A stretch of 6,410 bases of DNA from NCBI GenBank assembly GCA_023388015.1, contig JAEWHB010000143.1, forward strand, positions 1-6,410, read 5' to 3'. This DNA is from Bacteroidota bacterium. GTDB lineage: Bacteria > Bacteroidota > Bacteroidia > Flavobacteriales > Weeksellaceae. Of this stretch, positions 1-5,745 are shown in pieces; positions within the stretch are counted from its first letter, which is position 1, and each line of letters opens with the position of its first letter. The notes under the pieces were generated by a model. The model ran no database searches, was not told the origin of the DNA, and saw only the letters and a list, made by a program, of their open reading frames with translations. The translations under genes were made by a program, and so were the position numbers.

Positions 1-1003
1 ATACAACGAGTTGGACGAGAAGAAATACATTGTAATAAACTTTTGTAAGTTGAAGTAAATCAACAGATAGAAGGTTAAAAAAATGTATTAAAAGAAAGAG
101 GTAAGCAATCACGAGAGAAGTATTGCCTATGATTCGCAGGTATTTATCAAACTTCGGAAGGTATTTTTTTAATTGAACAAAATCCTGGAAAACCCTGATA
201 TTGAAATACAAAGCCAACCCGAGGAAAAACACTCGCGGTATATTGGCCCAATACGGATAAATCAATTCCGGAATCAAATAAAGATCATGCAGGTATTCGA
301 CCATTGTGAAAGCCAGTAAGCTGAGCACATATCCTAACATATCACCGAAAAATCTTTTACGCAGAATGATAAACAGACAGAAATTGAAAATGGCTGCAAA
401 AAAGAAAAACCCATAATAGCGCCCTAATAAAAAGGAAAAATCCAGTTCCCACCATAGAATATCGGCTTCGGTGCTGATGTCGGTCGGGAAATATAGATTT
501 TTGCGGCCAATAGGTTCTGTTTTGACCAGTAAAGTTTTAGTTTCGCCCGGTATCATGGTCACTTTGAATGACATGGATCGAAGGGGAACCGGGCGTTCAA
601 TTCTTGAAATACGATGTGATAAACTCTCTTCGTTAAGGATTTTTTCAGCATCCAAATCGGCTTCGTAAAGCGTGAAATTAATTCCTTCATTGTAAAAATT
701 CCATAGATAATCTTCGGGTCGGTCGGACTCATTTTTTACAACTAAGGCAAACCAGTGAACGCAGTTGGTTACCCCGCGGTTGATGACATTGGAAACCTTT
801 CCTTTTTCAACTTTTGAAAATTCGCTTTTTTTGAATTTATGAAGCAGGGAAGTAGCGGTTTGTTCTTTGGAGCAGTCTTTAAACTCAGAAAGATATTCCG
901 GAAGCCAATCATTGCCCGGACCTGCGAGGCGAAGCGTATCGGAAGCGAAAACCTGTCCGCAGAGCAGATAGGTAAATAGCAGATAAACCAATGCTTTTTT
1001 CAC
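1..1003 (-). CDS. 7TMR-DISM-type membrane receptor, N-terminal part (runs off the left edge)
   Basis: The frame is open from a GTG at 1003 to the window edge, giving 334 residues. The GTG is the only reasonable start: an in-frame TGA lies six codons upstream and a KK-plus-hydrophobic signal peptide follows (about residues 1-20, likely cleaved at VFA|SD). Residues 22-185 look like the periplasmic 7TMR-DISMED2 sensor domain, including a conserved-looking VHWFALVVKN stretch (82-91). Transmembrane helices then start at about 190-214, 221-240, 255-272, 293-313 and 323 onward, where the window ends. This layout, with RYYGFFFFAAIFNFCLF in the first helix, matches the 7TM-DISM receptor family, which senses extracellular ligands, often carbohydrates, and signals through a C-terminal output domain (kinase, GGDEF or, in Bacteroidota, often a LuxR-type HTH). 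The output domain is outside the window, so the type of signalling is unknown. The gene lies 103 bp downstream of a PAS-LuxR regulator on the same strand. Confidence 0.82.
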   Translation of the reverse strand, partial: MKKALVYLLFTYLLCGQVFASDTLRLAGPGNDWLPEYLSEFKDCSKEQTATSLLHKFKKSEFSKVEKGKVSNVINRGVTNCVHWFALVVKNESDRPEDYLWNFYNEGINFTLYEADLDAEKILNEESLSHRISRIERPVPLRSMSFKVTMIPGETKTLLVKTEPIGRKNLYFPTDISTEADILWWELDFSFLLGRYYGFFFFAAIFNFCLFIILRKRFFGDMLGYVLSLLAFTMVEYLHDLYLIPELIYPYWANIPRVFFLGLALYFNIRVFQDFVQLKKYLPKFDKYLRIIGNTSLVIAYLFLLIHFFNLLSVDLLQLTKVYYNVFLLVQLVV

Positions 1004-1022
1004 TCCGATTTTCTTGGTCGTT

Positions 1023-1056
1023 CAAATATAAAACAATGAAGGAATTTTACCTAAAC
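1023..1056 (-). promoter_or_regulatory. Predicted promoter of the 7TM receptor gene
   Basis: On the minus strand TATATTTG (1030-1023) exactly matches the Bacteroidota -7 consensus TAnnTTTG and lies 20 nt ahead of the GTG. The expected transcript start is near 1016, giving a very short leader. There is no good -33 TTTG; the best candidate is TTTAG (1055-1051), 20 nt upstream of the -7 box, and it overlaps a TACCTA element. A poor -33 box covered by a putative operator would suit an activator-dependent promoter, which is inference. Confidence 0.6.
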
Positions 1057-1074
1057 TGTATTGTAAAATACCTA
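1048..1074. promoter_or_regulatory. Two TACCTA elements 21 bp apart (putative regulator sites)
   Basis: TACCTA occurs at 1048-1053 and again at 1069-1074, same orientation, 21 bp or two helical turns apart. Relative to the predicted start of the receptor gene they centre near -35 and -55. The second copy extends to AAAATACCTAT (1065-1075), which recurs in inverted orientation at 1947-1957, upstream of the neighbouring PAS-LuxR gene. A shared operator for that regulator is a plausible but untested reading. Confidence 0.35.
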
Positions 1075-1106
1075 TTTGTGGGGATTTGTTTGATTGAATT
1101 CAGACT

Positions 1107-1922
1107 TTAAACCCAACCTTCCCGCACCGATTTCGTCAGTAATTCTGTCAAATTTGAGCAACCAGATTTTTTAAGGATATTTTTTCGGTGAGTTTGAATG
1201 GTGTAAATGCTCAAGTTTAATTCTTCTGAAATCTGCCTGCTGTTTTTTCCTTTAAGCACGTGTGCTAAAATTTCCTTTTCACGTTTGGTAAATAATTTTT
1301 CAGAAAGACTAAATTCATCTCGTAGGTGAACATTGTAAAAAGAAGGCTTCCCTTTCATACCGATGAATGACAACTTGGGAATCCCCTGAACATTCAAGTG
1401 GGTGATGTCTGTGAAAATCCCTAGTGTACGAGCACCTCCTTTCGGGAAATAGTAAATCGGAATGACTTGTTGCAGTACTCTTTTGTAATCTCCATCTTTT
1501 GTCCTGACTCTATAATCATAGGAAAACTTATAGCTGAAAGATAATTCAAATGAAAGTCCCGAAAAAAAACGAACTGCGCTCTGTTCATAATGATAATAAT
1601 AAGGAATATCTTCTGGATGAAGGTTTTCCAACAATAACTTCAAATTAAATTCTTGTAATTCATAACCAAGAATTTCTGTTAATTTCGGAGAAATATATTC
1701 CATTTCTGCCGTTTGGGTGTTGAAAATCACATAAAAACCTTCACCAATATTGAACATATCCATGTGTTGGTTAATGATTTCCTTCTGAGAAAGATCCAAT
1801 TGTTCAGTCGCGACTTTTGGAATGCCTTGCCAAATTTCAACCAGTTTATCAACTATTTCCATAAATGTAGGGTAAGTTTTATTAATTAGTCTAAACAGGT
1901 CGTGGTTATTAGGGGACTGCAA
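1107..1922 (-). CDS. PAS-domain transcriptional regulator with LuxR-type HTH
   Basis: This 271-residue cytoplasmic regulator has an N-terminal segment (1-55) of unknown fold, a PAS domain at about 58-176 (PAS_3-like, with YISPKLTEILGY, the HPED motif at 102-105, and a terminal GIFTDITHL) and a LuxR/GerE helix-turn-helix at about 209-270 containing LFTKREKEILAHVLKGK and the recognition-helix region SIYTIQTHRKNILKKSG. There is no receiver domain, so phosphorylation of a response-regulator aspartate is not its input; a ligand or partner sensed by the PAS domain is more likely. The start is TTG at 1922, bounded by an in-frame TAG eight codons upstream; no SD is visible. The nearest internal ATG (residue 21) would remove only the unclassified N-terminus, so that start cannot be excluded. 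It lies upstream of and in line with a 7TM receptor gene and may regulate it. Signal and target genes are unknown. Confidence 0.88.
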   Translation of the reverse strand: MQSPNNHDLFRLINKTYPTFMEIVDKLVEIWQGIPKVATEQLDLSQKEIINQHMDMFNIGEGFYVIFNTQTAEMEYISPKLTEILGYELQEFNLKLLLENLHPEDIPYYYHYEQSAVRFFSGLSFELSFSYKFSYDYRVRTKDGDYKRVLQQVIPIYYFPKGGARTLGIFTDITHLNVQGIPKLSFIGMKGKPSFYNVHLRDEFSLSEKLFTKREKEILAHVLKGKNSRQISEELNLSIYTIQTHRKNILKKSGCSNLTELLTKSVREGWV

Positions 1923-1937
1923 AATAATAAAAAAAAG

Positions 1938-1966
1938 TACCTAATGATAGGTATTTTCAAAATATA
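1938..1966 (-). promoter_or_regulatory. Promoter region with TACCTA-ATGA-TAGGTA palindrome ahead of the PAS-LuxR gene
   Basis: A perfect 6-bp inverted repeat, TACCTA (1938-1943) and TAGGTA (1948-1953), is separated by ATGA. Just upstream on the minus strand is TATATTTTG (1966-1958), which matches the Bacteroidota -7 box except for one extra T. If that box is used, the transcript would start inside the palindrome, a classic position for a repressor or autoregulatory operator. A dyad of this kind fits a dimeric HTH protein such as the PAS-LuxR product itself. The -7 match is imperfect and no -33 is clear. Confidence 0.4.
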
Positions 1967-2059
1967 AGCTCATTTTCCCCTTTTTCGAGATTTAATTAAA
2001 TTAAGTACGCCACTTTAGCCTGATAAAAGTATAGAAGCCATTAAACTGATGGATTTCTA

Positions 2060-2111
2060 AAAAAAAACTATTTAGAGTTCAGTCTGAATAATTCATGAAA
2101 AAAAACTATTT
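2060..2111. repeat. Short direct repeat AAAAAAAACTATTT
   Basis: Two copies, at 2060-2073 and 2098-2111, have starts 38 nt apart. The second continues into TATTTTTG (2107-2114), a formal match to the -7 consensus TAnnTTTG, but no -33 element is present at the right distance. Low sequence complexity (A-runs) makes chance a real explanation. Confidence 0.35.
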
Positions 2112-2199
2112 TTGCAAATTAAATCAACGCAAATTGGTGGCAAGAATTGATTTGTTGATTTATTAGATTTAAATATGGAAAAATTTACCTAAATGATTT

Positions 2200-2227
2200 T
2201 TGTATTTGAAAAATTGCCATATATTTG
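2200..2227 (+). promoter_or_regulatory. Predicted rpmH promoter
   Basis: TTG (2200-2202), a 17-nt spacer and TATATTTG (2220-2227) match the primary-sigma promoter of Bacteroidota at both elements. The expected start is near 2234, leaving a leader of about 30 nt before the rpmH ATG. This is the best-formed promoter in the window, in keeping with a highly expressed ribosomal protein gene. Confidence 0.72.
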
Positions 2228-2264
2228 CACACCATTTGAGAAAATGTAGAAAAGCTTTAGAAAA

Positions 2265-2420
2265 ATGAAAAGAACATTTCAACCCAGCAACAGAAAAAAA
2301 AGAAATAAACACGGATTCCGTGAGAGAATGGCTACTAAAAACGGTCGTAAAGTTTTGGCAGCACGCAGAAAAAGGGGCAGAAAGCAATTGACGATTAGCG
2401 AAGTAAGAGCTAAACGATAA
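2265..2420 (+). CDS. rpmH: 50S ribosomal protein L34
   Basis: The frame encodes 51 residues, starting MKRTFQPSNRKKRNKHGF and continuing through RERMATKNGRKVLAARRKRG, the hallmark of bacterial L34 over almost its full length. The usual family length is 44-53. L34 is a small, very basic protein of the large ribosomal subunit that binds 23S rRNA. The ATG follows an A-rich leader without an SD, as is common in this phylum. It has its own promoter upstream and an intrinsic terminator 26 nt after the stop, so it is probably monocistronic. In most bacteria rpmH is followed by rnpA; here no rnpA follows, and the next gene is an FtsE-like ATPase with a separate promoter. The opposite-strand reading frame over this gene is a shadow. 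Confidence 0.98.
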   Translation: MKRTFQPSNRKKRNKHGFRERMATKNGRKVLAARRKRGRKQLTISEVRAKR

Positions 2421-2445
2421 TCGCTAATATTATATTAAAAAGACC

Positions 2446-2475
2446 AAGCCCGGAAGTTTCTTTCGGGCTTTTTTA
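2446..2475 (+). terminator. Intrinsic terminator after rpmH
   Basis: AAGCCCG (2446-2452) pairs perfectly with CGGGCTT (2464-2470), extended by a G-U and two A-U pairs around a five-base loop, and is followed by a run of T. It ends rpmH transcription. The T-run merges into the promoter of the next gene. Confidence 0.9.
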
Positions 2476-2483
2476 TATATTTG
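2476..2483 (+). promoter_or_regulatory. -7 element of the ftsE-glycosyltransferase operon
   Basis: TATATTTG fits the TAnnTTTG consensus, 29 nt ahead of the ATG at 2513. It begins directly after the T-tract of the rpmH terminator, so terminator and promoter are packed together. The -33 region would fall within the terminator hairpin and shows no clear TTTG. Confidence 0.55.
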
Positions 2484-2512
2484 CTCTGAATCCGTAAAAA
2501 TTTAAATTGAAT

Positions 2513-3208
2513 ATGTCAGAGAAGGTAATCCAGTTAGAAAGAGCATTTGTGTACCAACGAAATTATTTGGTGCTAAGCAATGTGGATTTTGAATTAAATG
2601 AAGGTGAATTTGCTTATTTAATCGGAAAAACCGGAAGCGGAAAATCTAGTCTGCTCAAAGTTCTTTATGGTGATTTACCGCTGAATGAAGGTTACGGAAA
2701 AGTAGTGGACATCGAACTCAACGGAATGAAAACCAGTAAAATTCCCGTGCTTCGAAGACATCTCGGAATCGTTTTTCAGGACTTTCAGCTGTTGCTAGAC
2801 CGCAACGTGGAAAGAAACCTTTCTTTCGTACTGAAAGCCACCGGCTGGAAAGACAAAAAACTGATCAATGACCGAATTGATGAAGTTTTGGAAAGCGTGG
2901 GTATGATTTCCAAAAAGAAAATGATGCCTTTCCGACTTTCTGGTGGTGAACAACAAAGGGTTTCCATCGCAAGAGCGCTTTTGAACCATCCGAGATTGAT
3001 CCTTGCCGATGAGCCGACCGGAAACCTCGATCCCGAAACTTCTTCTGAAATCATGAACCTGATTCTGAACCTATCCAAAGAAAAAAATGTAGCGGTTCTT
3101 ATGGCAACCCACGATTACAACATCATTCAGAAATTCCCGGCCAAAACTTTCCGATGCGAAGACGGAAAAGTGCATGTTGCAGAATCTGAATCATTATTTT
3201 TAGGATAA
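2513..3208 (+). CDS. ftsE: FtsE-type ABC transporter ATP-binding protein
   Basis: This 231-residue stand-alone ABC ATPase has all the motifs: Walker A GKTGSGKS (38-45), Q-loop Q89 in VFQDFQLL, signature LSGGEQQR (142-149), Walker B LILADEP (162-168) with D-loop, and the H-loop H200 in MATHD. Size and the FQDFQLL and ADEPTGNLDP stretches are typical of FtsE. FtsE pairs with the membrane protein FtsX on the inner face of the cytoplasmic membrane and controls cell-wall hydrolases at division. No ftsX is present here. In this phylum the two are often apart (from memory), but a LolD/MacB-like role cannot be ruled out from sequence alone. ATG at 2513 is preferred over the in-frame TTG two codons earlier. 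The stop is immediately followed by the start of a GT2 glycosyltransferase, so the two are co-transcribed. Confidence 0.85.
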   Translation: MSEKVIQLERAFVYQRNYLVLSNVDFELNEGEFAYLIGKTGSGKSSLLKVLYGDLPLNEGYGKVVDIELNGMKTSKIPVLRRHLGIVFQDFQLLLDRNVERNLSFVLKATGWKDKKLINDRIDEVLESVGMISKKKMMPFRLSGGEQQRVSIARALLNHPRLILADEPTGNLDPETSSEIMNLILNLSKEKNVAVLMATHDYNIIQKFPAKTFRCEDGKVHVAESESLFLG

Positions 3209-4090
3209 ATGCTATCTGTTTTAGTTCCGGTTTTTAATTGGAATATCCGAAATCTGATTCAAGAATTGCATCAGCAATGCTTGGAAACTGGAATCGAATT
3301 CGAACTAATGGCCGTCGACGATTTTTCTACCCATTCAGAAATTCAATCCAAAAACAGAGAAATCCAACTTCCTCATTTTCGATTGATTGAACTCGAAAAA
3401 AACGTAGGCAATGCCGAAGCCCGAAACATCCTCGCAAGAACTGCAAAATTTAATTGGCTTTTGTTTCTTGATGCCGATATGATCCCGGCTCAGAAAAATT
3501 TCATACAAATTTACCTCGAAGAAATTCCAAAAAACGATTTCGACATCATGAGCGGAGGAATTATTTACGAGGACCAAGTCGCAAAAGAATTTCAATTGAA
3601 ATGGTTGCACGGAAAGAAAACCGAAGAGCAAATTCCCGGAAAAGATCCTTACTTGGAAATACGTGGCAATAATTTTTTGGTGCGAAAAGAAATCTTTCTC
3701 CAAAATCCATTTGGAGGATTGCCCGAAAATTACGGATACGTCGATACCCATTTCGGATTGAAACTCAAACAATCAAAAGCCCGCGTCAAAATCATCGATA
3801 ATCCCTGCATTCATCTCGGCTTGGAAACCAATCCCAAATTTGTCGAAAAACATAAAAAAGCCGTCCGAAATGCATTTTGGATGATGAATAACCAAGCCGA
3901 AATGGCAGAAAACCTGAAAATCATCCTAACTTATAAAAAGCTTAAAAGTCTGGGGTTGAGAAAAGTTTTTGGGTGGATTTTTAGAAAGTTTGAAGAGAAA
4001 ATGCTTGCGAATTTGCATTCCGAAAAACCATCCCTTTTTCTATTTCAATTGTACAAATTAGGCTATATCTGCACTTTGAAAGAAGAATAA
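3209..4090 (+). CDS. Family 2 (GT-A fold) glycosyltransferase
   Basis: The protein has 293 residues. It starts with the GT2 pattern LSVLVPVFNW (2-11), followed by AVDDFST (35-41) for nucleotide-sugar binding, the GNAEARN segment (67-73) and the metal-binding DAD at 88-90 (LLFLDADM). GNNFLVRKEIF (153-163) and YGYVDTHFG (175-183) match the acceptor side; the usual ED of that last motif is VD here, with D179 as candidate catalytic base. No transmembrane segment is evident; the C-terminal basic helices (about 250-293) might sit at the membrane. It probably transfers a sugar during assembly of a surface glycan, but donor and acceptor cannot be told. The ATG directly follows the ftsE stop (TAAATG), with AGGA at 3202-3205 as a possible, closely spaced SD. 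The last 28 bp overlap the convergent GT4 gene. Confidence 0.9.
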   Translation: MLSVLVPVFNWNIRNLIQELHQQCLETGIEFELMAVDDFSTHSEIQSKNREIQLPHFRLIELEKNVGNAEARNILARTAKFNWLLFLDADMIPAQKNFIQIYLEEIPKNDFDIMSGGIIYEDQVAKEFQLKWLHGKKTEEQIPGKDPYLEIRGNNFLVRKEIFLQNPFGGLPENYGYVDTHFGLKLKQSKARVKIIDNPCIHLGLETNPKFVEKHKKAVRNAFWMMNNQAEMAENLKIILTYKKLKSLGLRKVFGWIFRKFEEKMLANLHSEKPSLFLFQLYKLGYICTLKEE

Positions 4091-5187
4091 ATTTTCTCTA
4101 ATTTTTGCTCTTCATTTTCCCAATTGAATACTTCTGCCGCCTTTTTTAAATTCTCCGCATACGGCGATTTTCCTTCCTCCAAGATTTCTTGAATTAATTC
4201 TGCAATATGTTGAGGTTCATGATTTTGAATGGTTTTTCCAATCCCGAATTTTTCAATCGTATTTTTAATTTCGGGTAAATTTGTACCCAAAACAGGAATA
4301 CCCGCATGGGTATAGTCAAAGATTTTATTGGGCAAAGCATAGCGATAACTGATGCCGAAATCTTCTTCCAAACTCAATCCCAAATCCGCTCGAGGCGTGA
4401 TGGATTTTAATTGAGAAGGCGAAACTTGCCCGATGAATTTTACTGTATCTTCTAAATTCAATTCCGAAGTCAAAGCTTCAAATTCGGATTTTTTGGGTCC
4501 AAATCCCAAAATCCACAATTGTGCATTTTTCACGAACTGCATGGCTTCAATCATCTTGTCAATTCCACGGCTGAAATTCAAAACCCCCTGATAAATCAAA
4601 ACTTTTTCCCCGGATTTTAATTCCGGCAAAGAAAGATTCAATTCTTCCTTTATCGGCTGAACCATCGGGACATTCATTATCACTTCGGGACGTGTTTTAT
4701 AGGCCTTTTCAAACCAGTCCGCATAACCCTCGCTGACTGTATAGAAATGTTTGATTTTCGGAACGATGAAACCTTCCAAAGCCTTCCAGATTTTCTTGCG
4801 AAACGGACGATTGTACAAAGTCGGAACTTCCGAAAAAATTTCATGGCTGTCAAATACCAATTCGCATCCTTTGATTTTACTCACCAAGTAATTCGGCAAA
4901 AGCGCATCGAGGTCATTGGCCAATAAAACATCCTCTTTCTTGGTGATTTTCAATAGCTTTCGAAATAATTTCCAATTAAAATTCAGGTACATTTTCATTC
5001 CGCTTTGCGACGAAAGGGACAAAACATGAACCGGGTAGGGGAATTTCAATTCGGGATTTCCACGCAAATTGGTCGCTACCACTTCCACGTCAAAACCAAA
5101 TTTCATCAGAGAATTACAGACTTTCTGCACCCGCTGATCGCCCTGATAATTATTGATGACCGAAGTGATGATTTTGCGTTTTTTCAT
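4063..5187 (-). CDS. GT4-type (GT-B fold) glycosyltransferase
   Basis: The 374-residue product begins MKKRKIITSVINNYQ. The N-terminal acceptor domain shows GDQRVQKVCNSL (16-27), LLANDLDALLP (88-98) and VFDSHEIFSEVP (111-122), a set seen in GT4 enzymes of polysaccharide clusters. The C-terminal donor domain has IYQGVLNFSRGID (198-210), LWILGFGP (224-231), FIGQVS (251-256) and EEDFGISYRYALPNKIFDY (274-292), the last corresponding to the EX7E-type donor-binding region, followed by AGIPVLGTNLPEI. It is cytosolic or membrane-associated and likely builds a surface or exopolysaccharide; the sugars are unknown. The frame stays open upstream to about 5370, but that extension overlaps the small membrane protein in another frame and is low-complexity, so ATG 5187 is chosen. 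It follows the membrane-protein gene by 55 bp and has no visible promoter of its own, so they are probably co-transcribed. Confidence 0.9.
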   Translation of the reverse strand: MKKRKIITSVINNYQGDQRVQKVCNSLMKFGFDVEVVATNLRGNPELKFPYPVHVLSLSSQSGMKMYLNFNWKLFRKLLKITKKEDVLLANDLDALLPNYLVSKIKGCELVFDSHEIFSEVPTLYNRPFRKKIWKALEGFIVPKIKHFYTVSEGYADWFEKAYKTRPEVIMNVPMVQPIKEELNLSLPELKSGEKVLIYQGVLNFSRGIDKMIEAMQFVKNAQLWILGFGPKKSEFEALTSELNLEDTVKFIGQVSPSQLKSITPRADLGLSLEEDFGISYRYALPNKIFDYTHAGIPVLGTNLPEIKNTIEKFGIGKTIQNHEPQHIAELIQEILEEGKSPYAENLKKAAEVFNWENEEQKLEKIYSSFKVQI

Positions 5188-5203
5188 ACGTGTTTTGCGT
5201 TTT

Positions 5204-5257
5204 GAGTTGAGAGTTAAGAAATTTACTCTTAACCCATAACTCTTAACTCTTAACTCT
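5204..5257 (-). repeat. Heptanucleotide tandem repeat with inverted arm
   Basis: On the minus strand three exact AGAGTTA units (5257-5237) are followed by two degenerate units, TGGGTTA (5236-5230) and AGAGTAA (5229-5223). A short gap leads to an inverted arm, CTTAACTCTCAACTC (5218-5204). GGTTAAGA and TCTTAACT around the gap can form a hairpin of about 8-9 bp including one G-U pair. No T-tract follows, so it is not a normal terminator. The repeat contains the stop codon of the upstream membrane-protein gene and lies in the leader of the GT4 gene. Confidence 0.8.
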
Positions 5258-5473
5258 ATTGTCCTTGAAAAGTAAGAAATACAATTGAATAAAAACCAAA
5301 ATCGCATTGGGAATAACCACCGGCCAGAATTGAAAATAAGTTCCGTAGGCAACAAAGCACAAACAACCAATCATATTGATGATGCGGATGGATTTGATGT
5401 TGTTGACAAGAAAGGATGAAACAATAAAAACTGAGGCTGCATAGCCAATCCATTCAAATATGTCGGGATTCAT
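5243..5473 (-). CDS. Small three-TM membrane protein (YgjV/SemiSWEET-like)
   Basis: The 76-residue protein has three hydrophobic segments: WIGYAASVFIVSSFLV (8-23), IINMIGCLCFVAYGTYF (31-47) and VVIPNAILVFIQLYFLLF (52-69), ending in a short charged tail. The order, with IGYAAS, then CFVAYGTYFQFWPVVIPN, resembles the small YgjV-type inner-membrane proteins and half-transporters of the SemiSWEET/PQ-loop shape, where a Trp/Tyr-Gly pair and a Pro-x-x-x-x-Asn mark the second and third helices; the PQ motif itself is missing. Transport substrate and function are unknown. The ATG at 5473 sits directly behind a possible -7 box. The stop codon is in the heptamer repeat. The GT4 gene follows 55 bp downstream on the same strand. 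Confidence 0.75.
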   Translation of the reverse strand: MNPDIFEWIGYAASVFIVSSFLVNNIKSIRIINMIGCLCFVAYGTYFQFWPVVIPNAILVFIQLYFLLFKDNRVKS

Positions 5474-5489
5474 AAAGTCAAAATTTGAG

Positions 5490-5497
5490 CAAAAGTA
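5490..5497 (-). promoter_or_regulatory. Possible -7 element of the small membrane protein gene
   Basis: TACTTTTG on the minus strand matches TAnnTTTG and ends 16 nt ahead of the ATG at 5473, predicting a leader of about 10 nt or less. No -33 TTTG is visible at 17-21 nt upstream, so this is tentative. Confidence 0.42.
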
Positions 5498-5596
5498 GGG
5501 AATTTTTAGCTTCCGAATTTCGTCTTTCGAACTTTGAATTTCGAGCTTTAGAATTAAGACTTGCTTTAAAGTATATGTGTTTTTTCGAGTTTGGAA

Positions 5597-5667
5597 CTTA
5601 ATTCTCTTAATTTCTTAATGGTTAAAAAATCCGCGAACATCTGTGCTATCTGCGGGAGATAAATTAA
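5597..5667. repeat. Repeat-like intergenic sequence
   Basis: This lies in the 272-bp gap between the RluA-type gene and the small membrane protein gene. It has TTCTTAAT-type short repeats (5603-5619), then a GC-richer island (5627-5667) with CATCTGTG and TATCTGCG as near-identical neighbours. Islands of this CTGTG/CTGCGGG type recur between genes in flavobacterial genomes as far as I remember, but I cannot search for copies here. The rest of 5474-5745 shows nothing coding. Confidence 0.35.
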
Positions 5668-5745
5668 TACCACACTTTTCCGTCGTAAGAGGATATTTTT
5701 AACTCATATTTTTATCAACGTGAGCTTCCCACTTCGAATTGTGTA

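Larger units (their letters stand above)
1923..2264. other. Divergent intergenic region between the PAS-LuxR gene and rpmH
   Basis: This 342-bp AT-rich stretch separates two divergent genes. It holds the palindrome and promoter of the PAS-LuxR gene at the left, the rpmH promoter at the right, a fourth TACCTA at 2186-2191 (about 45 bp ahead of the predicted rpmH transcript start), and a 14-nt direct repeat (2060-2073 and 2098-2111). No RNA gene fold or convincing additional coding sequence was seen. Confidence 0.6.

Noticed and set aside
12..15. Lipoprotein signal in the receptor's leader (YLLC at residues 12-15)
   Set aside because: The residue before Cys is Leu, not Gly/Ala/Ser, so the lipobox is not met; a VFA|SD cleavage is more likely. 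Positions given are residues of the receptor.
2095..2166. 23-codon ORF starting MKKNYFCKLNQRKL on the plus strand upstream of rpmH
   Set aside because: Low-complexity start, no promoter at a fitting distance upstream and no recognisable family; chance is likely in this AT-rich gap.
2169..2387. 72-codon minus-strand frame over rpmH
   Set aside because: It is antisense to the unmistakable L34 gene and has no family features.
2446..2475. Possible riboswitch or small RNA after rpmH
   Set aside because: A simple hairpin plus T-run is fully explained as an intrinsic terminator.
3335..3772. 145-codon minus-strand frame inside the GT2 gene
   Set aside because: Shadow of the glycosyltransferase; the sense protein shows all GT2 motifs.
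5204..5257. CRISPR-like array
   Set aside because: Units are only 7 bp and contiguous without spacers; it is a simple tandem repeat.
5188..5370. N-terminal extension of the GT4 reading frame
   Set aside because: It covers the small membrane protein gene in another frame and the heptamer repeat, and the family normally begins at the MKKRKIIT position.
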